Below are positions 1-7,716 of a stretch of 10,884 nt of DNA, piece after piece. A program made the translations under genes and the position numbers. Every line of letters begins with the position of its first letter. Positions within the stretch are counted from its first letter, which is position 1. Source of the stretch: Polyrhizophydium stewartii. Lineage: Eukaryota > Chytridiomycota > Chytridiomycetes > Rhizophydiales. The notes below the pieces were generated by a model, which was given only the letters and a program-made list of their open reading frames with translations, ran no database searches and was not told the DNA's origin. Location of the stretch: contig JADGIZ010000629.1 of assembly GCA_027604665.1 (NCBI GenBank), positions 1-10,884 on the forward strand. Direction: 5' to 3'.

Positions 1-426
1 GAGCACCGCGCGCAGCATCGGCTCGCTCAGGGGCTGCTGCAGGTCGCCTTGGAGCAGGCGCGTCAGAGGGCCTGCGAGCAGCAGGATGGCCAGGCGCAGC
101 TCGGTGGGCAGCCACAGCAGCATGTCGGCGACGTCACGCGCGCCGGCGAACCGCCAGGGGGCAGGCTGTGAGTAGTGCGGGCCGGGCTGCTGCTCGCGCA
201 GCGTGGAGTGAGGTGGGGTCAGCGGGGCTGGCGAGTCTGGGCAGATGCAGCCGCGGTCGGCGACCGAGATGGCGCTGTCGCATCCGTCGGGCCCGCAGCC
301 GCGAACGGCTGCAACGGCCTCGCCGAGCTGCAGACGCGGCAGCGAGCCGGCCCGTGCTGGCGCAGCCGTCGATGCAGGGAGCGGCAGCGTGCGGACCCCG
401 TCCTCGGAGCGCATCTCAGCGAGCAT
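1..426 (-). CDS. Unrecognised protein, F-box-like segment, 3' end beyond window (partial)
   Basis: A minus-strand frame opens at the ATG at 426-424 and runs 142 codons without a stop to the left edge, so only the N-terminal part is visible. The ATG has A at -3, and no other in-frame ATG lies between it and the eEF3 stop. Residues 1-100 are Pro/Ala/Ser-rich and probably disordered. From about residue 97 the sequence becomes well-ordered and helical: DVADMLLWLPTELRLAILLA followed by GPLTRLLQG. The LPxEL...IL pattern resembles the start of an F-box, but that is only a weak resemblance. An alternative model has an intron ending at the AG at 167-166 (CTGAC branch motif at 222-218), with the exon starting at 165 and an unknown 5' end. 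The residues encoded by 1-165 are the best supported part. The gene lies 144 bp downstream of eEF3 on the same strand. I do not recognise the family. Confidence 0.5.
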   Translation of the reverse strand, partial: MLAEMRSEDGVRTLPLPASTAAPARAGSLPRLQLGEAVAAVRGCGPDGCDSAISVADRGCICPDSPAPLTPPHSTLREQQPGPHYSQPAPWRFAGARDVADMLLWLPTELRLAILLLAGPLTRLLQGDLQQPLSEPMLRAVL

Positions 427-570
427 GCTTGAGGCGAGCGATGGATGCAGCGTCTGTGTTGCCGTGAAAGTTTCATTGATGCGGAAGATGCTCAGCGGAT
501 GCGATGCAGGCGGAGAATGCAGATGGAGGGGGAGATAAGGAGAGGGGCGAGCAGGCGGTGCGACAGAGGC
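427..570 (-). promoter_or_regulatory. Short intergenic spacer between eEF3 and the next minus-strand gene
   Basis: These 144 bases must hold both the eEF3 3' UTR and polyadenylation region and the promoter of the downstream minus-strand gene. On the minus strand it begins with a pyrimidine-rich stretch (CTCTCCTTATCTCCCCCTCC), which may be a promoter or polyadenylation element. I see no AATAAA. The eEF3 reading frame stays open after its stop codon through this spacer. I read that as a chance effect of the high GC content. Confidence 0.35.
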
Positions 571-3500
571 TCAGTCCGAGTCTGTGTCTGGCTCCTTGAC
601 GCCGCCCTCGATGAGCCACTTGAGATGGCGCGCGCGGCGGCGGACCTCTCGCGCCTTGAGTTCGTTGCGGCTCAGCTTCTTCTTCTTGGGTTTGGCGGCG
701 GCGGCCTGCTCAATCTTCTTGGCCGCGTCTTCAAAGTGATCGTCGACGACGGCCGTCTTACCACGCTTGGTGACGTGGCCAGCCTCGACATGCCAAGTCT
801 CGGGGCACAGCGCCTCGACAAACTCCTTGTTGTGGCTGATCATCACGACGGCGCCACCCCATTCGCGGATGGCGACGGCGAGGCCGCCGAGCGACTCGCG
901 GTCGAGGTAGTTTGTCGGCTCGTCGAGCACCAGCATGTGCGGGTTGTTCCACATGGCGGCGGCGAGGACAACCTTGACCTTTTGGCCGCCCGAGAGGCCG
1001 CTGATGGGGTTGTTGTCGGCAATGTCGCCGTCGAGCCCAACCTCCTCGAGATGCTGGCGGATGACCGACGGCACGAGCTCGCGATAGCTCTGGCCCTCGC
1101 GCGACGCCTCGTTGTCGTCGAACGCCTGGACGAGCTTATTGAAGCCGAGCTCGAGCAGACGCTCGCGCGAGATCCACGCATTGTGCTTGTGCAGGTATCC
1201 GACCCACTTGACCTCGTATTGGAAGGACTTTTTGAGCTTCTGGCGGCCGAGCAGGCACTCGATGCGGCGCTTGACGCCCTCGTGCTCGACGAGCATCTCG
1301 AGCTGCTTGAGGTCCTCGTCGGTGAACTTGCGCGTCGCCTTCTCGAGGATCTCTCGGTCATGGCCGCCCAGGTAGCGCCACTGGATGTACTGGTTCGGCG
1401 TCTTCTCGAGGTGCTGTTCCAGGTGGTGGAAGGCGTGCTGGGCAACGTAGCCGACACGCAGGTTCGGATGCTTCCAGACGGTTCCCGACTGCGGAATGAC
1501 CTCGCCCGTGAGGACCTTGATCATGGTCGACTTGCCGGCGCCGTTGGGGCCAATGATGCCAACGCGAGACGAGAGCGAGAGCTGTGCGGACGCATTGTAC
1601 AGCGACGGCTTGGTGGCGCCGGGATATGTGAACGTGACTTCGGACATTTTCAGGATCGCCTTGGTGTTGCTGCGGATGCCAAGCAGGATCGACGGCGGCG
1701 GGAAGCTGAACTTGACCGACGTTGCCGCGAGCGTGTAGTACGAGCGTGCCTCGGGCCGCTTCTCGACAAACATGGACAGGTTTCCCTTGTAGTAGACGAG
1801 CTTCTTTTGCTCGTAGTGAATAATATATGTGCACACGTTGTCGAGGAAGCTCGAGTCGTGCGAGACAATGATAGACGTGACGTTGGTCTGGCTGACGAGA
1901 TACTCCTCAAGCCACTTGACGTTGACCACGTCCAAGTGGTTCGTGGGCTCGTCGAGGAGGAGAATATCGGCCTTCATGAGCATGGCGCGGGCGAGCTCGA
2001 GCTTCATCTTCCAGCCACCCGAGAGCGCGCCAACCGCCTGCTGCTGGCGGTCGCTGTCAAAGCCGACTGAGGCGAGGGCATCGACAATCTCTTGGCGCGA
2101 GACGCCTGCAAGGCGCGCATCCGAGGCGATAAAGTCGGTGACGGGCAGGTCCGCATCCTCGCCCTGGAGCGAGTGCTCGACAAAGACGCTGCGCAGCTCG
2201 TCCTGCGACGGGAAGCCCTCGAGCTTGCCGAGCGAGATGGAGCGCATGAGCGTCGATTTTCCTGCGCCGTTGTGGCCGCACAGGCCATAGCGCTGGCCTC
2301 GCTTGAGGCGCAGGCGGGTGTGGTTGAGCAGCATCATGCCGCCGTACGCGAGCGAGAACTCGCAGTTGCACAGCTCCTCGCCCTCATCCTCGTCGTCGTC
2401 CTCTTCCTGCTTGGTGGCCTTGACGTGAATGTCACTGTAGTGCTTGTGCAGGCGCTTGACGAGCTCGTTGAGATCAACGGCGTCAATGAAGCTCGCAAAG
2501 TACGGCTTGAGCATGTCGTTCCAGATGACAATGTCCCACTCGTTCGTGCGCACAAGCTGCGAGGCAATAAAGGCGGCGTGGTCGATCGCCTCGTCGCAGA
2601 ACGACACGAGAAAGAGACGCAGGTCCGAGATGATCTTGCGCATCTCGATGCCGATGGACTGGTGGTTCACGGCAGCGAGCGCGACGGCGGCCGAGTTCCT
2701 GCGCGCCTGCGCCGCGCCGCCCTCGCCGCCAGCGGCCTTGACGAGGGTGTTGCGCGCGGCGGTGGCGAGCGCACGGATCTCGGGGAACGCGGCCGTGTCG
2801 ATGATGCGCTCGAGGCCCGGCAGCAGCTGGGGCATGAACTGGCCCGCGTCGCGCGGGTTGCGCACGAGCTTGAACAGGTTGTCCGAGATGACGACTGTCG
2901 AGCGCATCACCGCCGCGGAGCGGTCCGTCAGGGCACGCACGAGCAGCGGCACCATGACGGCGAGCGCCGGGCCAGTGACCTCGGCGACAAACGTCGTCGC
3001 CGACAGCTTCTGCACCGCGCTGGTGACCTTGTCGGGATGCGCCATGCAGTCGACGAGCAGCTTAATGTGCGGCTCAATATCCGGGTTGCCGACGACGGCG
3101 CAGATCTTGATCATGGACGCAACCGCGGCGCGACCGACCTGGATCGTTTCGCAGTCGGCGGCGCGGGCGAGCCGGCGCGGGTGTGTCGGGCGCGCGGTGG
3201 CACGGCGCGTGGGTTCAAGTCAGCGGCCCATTGGCGAATGCACAGGCCCGCCTCGCGAGGCACTCCGAGTGCCGCAAGAAAAAAAAAAGTGAGGCAGAGC
3301 CCGAAAACGGGGGAGGCCGCCACGCACCTCGGCCTTGGTTTCGTGCATGCAGTCGGTCACGGCCGGGATGATGTCGGGCAGGGCCTCGCCAATCTGGGCG
3401 GGGGCGCGCTTGGCGAGCGTCACAAGCAGCTCGATGGCGCCAATCTTGGTCTGCCACTTGCGGGTCATGGCCTCGAAGAGCAGCGGCAGCACGGCCGGCA

Positions 3501-3864
3501 CGGCAACCGGCTCGACGACGGCGAGGATGTTTTCGGCCGCGAGCGAGGCGGCCTCGCGCACGGGCTGGCCCTTGTCGGCGTATGCGTCGAGCACCATGGG
3601 CAGCAGCGACAGCAGGTACGGCTCGCCCGAGCGGCCCACGGCGCCGGCGATGCCCGCGATGCCCAGCAGGCCGCCCTCGCGCTCGAGCCCCGACTTTTTG
3701 TTGGTCGTCGACGACACCAGTGCGTTGAGGATGCCCGCCGAGTCGAGCAGCACAATGTTGGCCTTGACGAGCGCGCCGAGCTCGCTGGCGACCATCAGGC
3801 ACTCCTGCGACGTCTCGCACGTGTTGAGCTGCACCAGCAGCTCCGCGACCCGCTCGAGCGACAT
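571..3864 (-). CDS. TEF3: Translation elongation factor 3 (eEF3), two exons, complete
   Basis: Exon 1 is 3864-3328 and exon 2 is 3138-571, giving 1034 aa (yeast eEF3 is 1044 aa). eEF3 is a cytosolic ribosome-bound ATPase that helps release E-site tRNA during elongation. The N-terminal HEAT-repeat region (about 1-320) starts MSLERVAELLVQLNT. A helical-bundle region follows, then an acidic EEDDDEDEGEE linker near 424-434. ABC1 has Walker A GHNGAGKST at 467-475, signature LSGG at 551-554, Walker B ILLLDEP at 571-577 and H-loop His606. ABC2 has Walker A GPNGAGKST at 709-717, LSGGQ at 894-898, LVLDEP at 915-920 and His948. A chromodomain-type insert (YEVKWVGY...AWISRERL) is at about 817-847. The C-terminus has a basic KPKKKKL patch. 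The intron 3327-3139 begins GTGCGT, ends CAG and is phase 0; splicing joins TKAE to VGRAAVAS, matching the HEAT repeat. The start is set by alignment to the family N-terminus. It shares a 136-bp promoter with a divergent mpaB-like gene. Confidence 0.97.
3139..3327 (-). other. eEF3 intron with nested palindromes and a T10 tract
   Basis: This 189-nt intron (minus strand) starts GTGCGT after GAG and ends in CAG before GTCGGT. It holds a 10-base T run on the transcribed strand (A10 at 3279-3288 on the plus strand). Next to it are two touching palindromes: GGCACTC-C-GAGTGCC at 3259-3273 and CCTCGCGAGG at 3251-3260. A CTGAC branch candidate lies at 3223-3219, about 80 nt from the acceptor. That is farther than in the other introns here, so the true branch site may be elsewhere. 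Confidence 0.85.
3251..3273. repeat. Two abutting palindromes inside the eEF3 intron
   Basis: CCTCGCGAGG (3251-3260) is a perfect 10-bp palindrome. It overlaps by two bases with GGCACTCCGAGTGCC (3259-3273), which has 7-bp perfect arms around one base. In the eEF3 pre-mRNA the second would form a tight hairpin only a few bases downstream of the U10 tract. Confidence 0.8.
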
Positions 3865-4000
3865 GGGAGATGATGCGGGCGAACGGTGGGACCGCGGGGC
3901 CGCCTCAAATTGCCGCGATCCGCGGGCGTGAAACCGCGTGAAATCACGCAACGCGGGAATGTCGGCGACAGGCCCACGTGCCGAGGCTGCCGTCGGCTCC
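3865..4000. promoter_or_regulatory. Bidirectional promoter between eEF3 and mpaB-like copy A
   Basis: The two start codons face away from each other across 136 bp. The spacer contains a perfect inverted repeat GCGTGA-AA-TCACGC at 3936-3949. An extra direct copy of GCGTGAAA at 3926-3933 is exactly 10 bp (one helical turn) from the copy at 3936-3943. A CACGTG E-box lies at 3975-3980, which bHLH factors commonly bind. No TATA box is visible. The repeat ends about 72 bp upstream of the eEF3 ATG and 51 bp upstream of the copy A ATG, so it could serve either gene. Which factor binds is unknown. Confidence 0.6.
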
Positions 4001-5417
4001 ATGGCCATCCTCACGCAGGTCGGCGGTGCCTCTCGGTTGCCGGCGCCGCGCAGCCGTGCACTGCCGTGTCGCGCAGCGGGAGATGCTGACCCGTTGCACC
4101 TGCCTCGCCCGTCCACTGCGACGCCGCAGCGCAGGACGAACGCAGCGCGGTGCTCGACGCCGCGTCCATCCTCCTGCTCCTCGTCGTGGGCCTCTACCTG
4201 GGCCTGGTCGTGATCGTCCGCTTCAGCCGGCGCGACGCCGCAGCGCGCGCCGCCGAGCCGACGCCCGCGCGCCTCGACGACGCCTTCAAGCTGGCGCACT
4301 CGCTTGGATACCTCGAGTTCCCGACGCTCTTCTACCGCGCCATCGAGGGCGTGTACCTGCGCTCCTACGCCATCCCGTCCGTCGCTGCCGTCTTTGCGGC
4401 CTCGGGCGAGATTGAGCGCAACCCTGCCGTGCGGTACGATCACACCGACATCCTCATCCGCGAAATCACCGAGCACCCGCCGTCCTCGGAGCGTGCTCGC
4501 ACGGCCATCCGCCGCATAAACTACCTCCATGCCCTGCACAAGATCCAGCCGGACGACATGCGTTTCATGCTGTACCTCTTTATCGTCCAGCCCGTGCGCC
4601 TCATTGAGCGCTTTGGATGGCGCCGTCTGCACCCAAACGAAGTCAAGGTGATCTCGCAGACACGGCAGCGATCTATCGCCGGTGCACGACGCTGACTCGC
4701 ACCGCAGGCGCATGTGATTCTGTGGCGCGCAATCGGCCAGAACATGGGCGTGCAGGACATCCCAACGTCGCTTGCCGAGATTGACCACTGGGCGACCGTG
4801 AGCGCGCGAGGCGCTGGGCCAAAGCCATGCGCTTGCTGATACCAACTCTTGTCTCTCGCCAACAGGAATACGAGATGGCGCACGCCAAACACAGCGACGA
4901 GGCCAAGCGCTTGAGCGAGGCATCCATTGCGCTGTTTCTGTCGCAGCAGCCGGCCATCGTCCGGCCGCTGGCTCGCCAGATGCTCGCAACCTTCTTCCCG
5001 CCGCACATCCGCGCCGCTATCGGACTCGAGAGCCCCATGCCTGGCATCACGGCTGCCACGCATGCTGGGATGCTCGCTTGGGCAGTGTACACGCGCTGGT
5101 TCAAGCTGCCGCGCGAGCGCGCCGGCCACCGCACGCCGTCCCGCCCCGACGGCCGCGGCCTGTACTGTCCCGTGTTCCACGTGTATTCTGATGCGCTCAA
5201 GGGCGGATACACCATCGAGCGCATCGGGCCAAAGCAGTACGAGCAGGACGAGGCGCTTGGCCCGCTTTACCCGCTCTCCCCAGACCATCATCTGCCTGCC
5301 TCGGCCGAGCACGACGTGTGGAACCATGAGCACCACGACGACTCGGACACCGAGTTTGTCCGCGGGCCACCGACGGATGGCGCATTCCAGGAGTTTGAGG
5401 CCGATAAGAGCATGTAA
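4001..5417 (+). CDS. mpaB/rubber-oxygenase-like (DUF2236) membrane-anchored oxygenase, copy A
   Basis: Proposed exons are 4001-4018, 4135-4647, 4708-4797 and 4866-5417, giving 390 aa. MpaB is an ER-anchored oxygenase that oxidatively cleaves a prenyl chain in mycophenolic acid synthesis; bacterial Lcp relatives are heme b rubber dioxygenases. Residues 16-34 form a membrane anchor (SILLLLVVGLYLGLVVIV). The catalytic domain has YLEFPTLFYRAIEGVYLRSYAIP, shown in part here as YLEFPTLFYRAIEGVY, then RYDHT (Arg106, His109, Thr110), REITEHPPSSERAR and NYLHALH (His138). By eye Arg106, Thr110 and His138 match the Lcp Arg-x-x-x-Thr and axial His. The end carries GGYTIERIGP and LGPLYPLSP. The second intron (GTGATC...CAG) and third (GTGAGC...CAG) are firm. 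The first is less sure: donor 4019 with acceptor 4134 keeps phase 0 like copies B and C, but donor 4026 with acceptor 4129 also fits and adds four residues. No in-frame ATG follows the TGA at 4087, so an upstream exon is required. Substrate unknown. Confidence 0.82.
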
Positions 5418-5528
5418 TACACCGCTCTGCGCAGTGCTGCTTGGGCTCCATGTCCTGGCGAGACGCTTTGCGCATTCTGCAGTCACGGCCTGAAATCGGC
5501 GTTGCGGGCATTTGCTGCCGTCGGCGAC
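5418..5528 (+). promoter_or_regulatory. Spacer between copies A and B
   Basis: Only 111 bp separate the copy A stop from the copy B start, so it must hold the A polyadenylation site and the B promoter. I see no clear AATAAA, TATA box or repeat, and the promoter inverted repeat found upstream of copy A is absent. Confidence 0.35.
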
Positions 5529-6597
5529 ATGTGGTTTGGCGTCGACGTCCTCCATGCGTGGCTCCGAGCGGCGTGGGACCCGTCGCAGGCCCAGTTCAAC
5601 CCGGTGCGCCTGCGTCAGTGCATGTGCAGTACAGCCGCGACTGCCTCCGTCGTGGCTGCCGCTGCGGCGGCAGCAGCGTTGAGCGTACGCCGGCCGGCCC
5701 GACTTTCTGACACAGCGAGCGCAGTACGACACCACCATCCTGTTCATTGGCGCCTTCCTCTGGCTGTGCCCGGCGATCCTGATCTTCTTCTTCATCGCGG
5801 CGGTGTCGGGGCAGAGCATGCAGCGGCTCATGTCGGCCAAGGTCACGCAGGAGCCGCCGCACACGCCGCCGGCGCTGTACCGCATCACCTTTATCGCGCG
5901 GGCACGCAGCTTCCCGTTTTGGTTCGAGTCGGGCGTGCTCGCGGCCATGTTCCACGTGCTGGCGATCCCCGAGTTTGCGGCGCACCTCGTCGGCGGCGAC
6001 GGCGATGTCGACCGGCTGCTCCCGGGCCTGATTGACGAGCCCGACGAGTCCGAAGGCGCAGTCGAGGTCACGCTCGCGGCAAAGCCCGCTTCGGGGATTC
6101 CCGGGCTGCGCAAGAACCCTGGGTCTGTCGAAGCCAAGACGGCCAACATGGCTCAAGCGGGCGGTATTACCACAAAAGATGCTCCATCTGCCTTGAGCGA
6201 GCCCGCCCTGGCCACCTCGGACGACGCAAACGACCTTGACAGCGACGCGACCGTTGCCAACACGGATATCGAGTCACCGAGCCATAGCCGCGCCCCGTCT
6301 GGCTCGGATCTGCACAAGCTGGCGATGCCTGCCAAGTCGGCACACTTGGAGCAGCATTCTAGTCGCTTTCGCCATCAAAAGTCACTTTCGGCGCAGCTCC
6401 GTCTGTCGGCAGATGTCGGTCCCGTGCTCGTTGGACCCGCACCAGACATGAGCCGCTCGAGCACCGTTTCAAGCGTGGGCAGCGGGGCGCCGACGCTTGC
6501 GCACGAGGCTGCGGCGGCAACGCACGCTTCACAGCCACGCTTAACCCGGAGTGATCATGAAGCGTCCAACGCGGCTGCAGATTCCAGCACCAAACCG

Positions 6598-6629
<32 letters not shown>

Positions 6630-7575
6630 TGACTCTGAGCAGCTCCCCGAAGTCCTCCGCGATCCGGCGACGTTCCTCGACAGCGTCGAGCTGTTGATTT
6701 ACGAGCTCGTCGAAAACGAAATGGGCACCAAGCGGTCGATGCGCACGCTGCAGAGGCTGTCGTACCTGCGCGCCGTGTCCGATCTCACCAACGAGCAGTG
6801 CTTGTACCTGGTGTGCCTGTTTGCGACGACGCCGTGCGACTGGATCAATCGCTTTGCACATCGGCGGCTGGGCCGCCTTGAGACCGAGGTGCGGCGAGCT
6901 GCATGCACACGTCGATGCATCTGTGGCATTCCCGTCGAGCGGGCTGACACTGTGGTGTGCCTCTGGGCTTGGCGTGCTGCGTAGGCGTTTTATATTCTGT
7001 GGGCCGAGGTGGCCGTGCGCATCGGGCTCACGGGGGTCCCGACGTCCCTCGCTGGGATGCGCGAGTACGCGCGCGCGTTTGAGGCGTCCCGAGTTGCGCC
7101 GACGCGCACGGGCCAGGTGCTCGCGCACGACCTGCTCAACATGATCCTGATGCGCACGCGGTTCGACACGGTGATCTCTGTGCGCAACGCGCTCGGGACG
7201 TTCCTCCCGCGGCGCGTCGCGCAGGCCCTGGCGCTGCCACGCGCGCCGTACTCGGTCATGACGCTGATCACGCGGGCGGCGATTGCCGTCACGGGCATGT
7301 ACATGTTTGCGCTGATGGACTTTGCCCGCACGATTGCGAGGCGCACGGGCCGGCGCACGGCCGACGGGTACTATATCCCGAATTGGACCTTTGGAAGGGT
7401 GTACTCGTGCGGGTACGTGATCGAGGAGCTTGGCCCCGCGCGGCTTGCGTCGGACCGCTCGCTCGGGCCGCTGTACGAGGTGACGCCCAAGACGTTTTCC
7501 CAGGCGGGGCCGGCGCTTGCGCCGTTCCAGCCGCACGAGCACATGTGCACCTGCGAGCCGCCCGATTCCAAATGA
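5529..7575 (+). CDS. mpaB-like paralog B with long disordered insert; predicted heme-site residues replaced
   Basis: Exons are 5529-5603, 5725-6888 and 6985-7575, giving 609 aa, much longer than MpaB (about 430). The start MWFGVDVLHAWL has G at -3. Intron 1 (GTGCGC...CTGAC...CAG, 121 nt) and intron 2 (GTGCGG...TAG, 96 nt) are both phase 0. Residues 29-51 are a membrane anchor rich in Leu, Ile and Phe. The family motifs SFPFWFESGVLAAMFHVLAIP, seen as FPFWFESGVLAAMF, VELLIYELVEN, LSYLRAV, AFYILW and CGYVIEELGP (Tyr557) followed by LGPLYEVTP are present. Residues about 115-335 are a Ser/Asp/Ala-rich insert with an 11-alanine run. Where copy A has Arg106, Thr110 and His138, this protein has Phe342, Val346 and Arg374, so ordinary heme-dependent oxygenase activity is doubtful. 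The frame is intact and the family pattern conserved, so it does not look like a pseudogene. Function unknown. Confidence 0.8.
6598..6630 (+). repeat. GCC microsatellite encoding a polyalanine run in copy B
   Basis: Ten GCC codons followed by GCT encode eleven alanines inside the disordered insert. A pure trinucleotide run of this kind is prone to length change, so individuals may differ in copy number. Confidence 0.95.
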
Positions 7576-7716
7576 ACTGCGGCGTGTGTCCGAGACCGGG
7601 TCGGGTCTGAGGGTGCGATCTACTCGCAAGTCGCTGCCAGCCGCACACGTCTCCTCGGAGATCCCGCTGACGTTGGGGCTTGGCCAATCTTTGCGTCAGA
7701 GTCGTCAAGCGCAGCC
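7576..7716 (+). promoter_or_regulatory. Spacer between copies B and C
   Basis: These 141 bp hold the 3' end of copy B and the promoter of copy C. It is GC-rich, and I recognise no TATA box, AATAAA signal or repeat in it. Confidence 0.35.

Noticed and set aside
1..570. Stop-codon readthrough of eEF3 into the open frame downstream
   Set aside because: The frame after the eEF3 TGA is open to the window edge, but the TGA-G context is not a known readthrough signal, and an independent good-context ATG explains the downstream frame.
3208..3225. GGTTCAAGTCA, similar to a tRNA B box, on the plus strand
   Set aside because: The T stem does not pair, and no A box, anticodon arm or acceptor stem is present. 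It lies in the eEF3 intron.
445..3873. Long plus-strand open frames (541 and 593 codons) opposite eEF3
   Set aside because: They mirror the eEF3 coding strand and have Leu/Arg/Val/Glu-rich composition typical of the complement of a GC-rich biased gene, with no recognisable domain.
3865..4989. Upstream extension of the eEF3 first-exon frame
   Set aside because: The family N-terminus starts at the ATG at 3864. Upstream sequence is low complexity and overlaps the divergent copy A gene.
4521..6149. 542-codon minus-strand open frame across copies A and B
   Set aside because: It crosses exons, introns and a spacer of two well-supported genes and shows no family motif; it is a GC-driven shadow frame.
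5529..7575. Copy B as a pseudogene
   Set aside because: No frameshift or internal stop is seen, splice sites are intact and family motifs are conserved; only the predicted heme-site residues differ.
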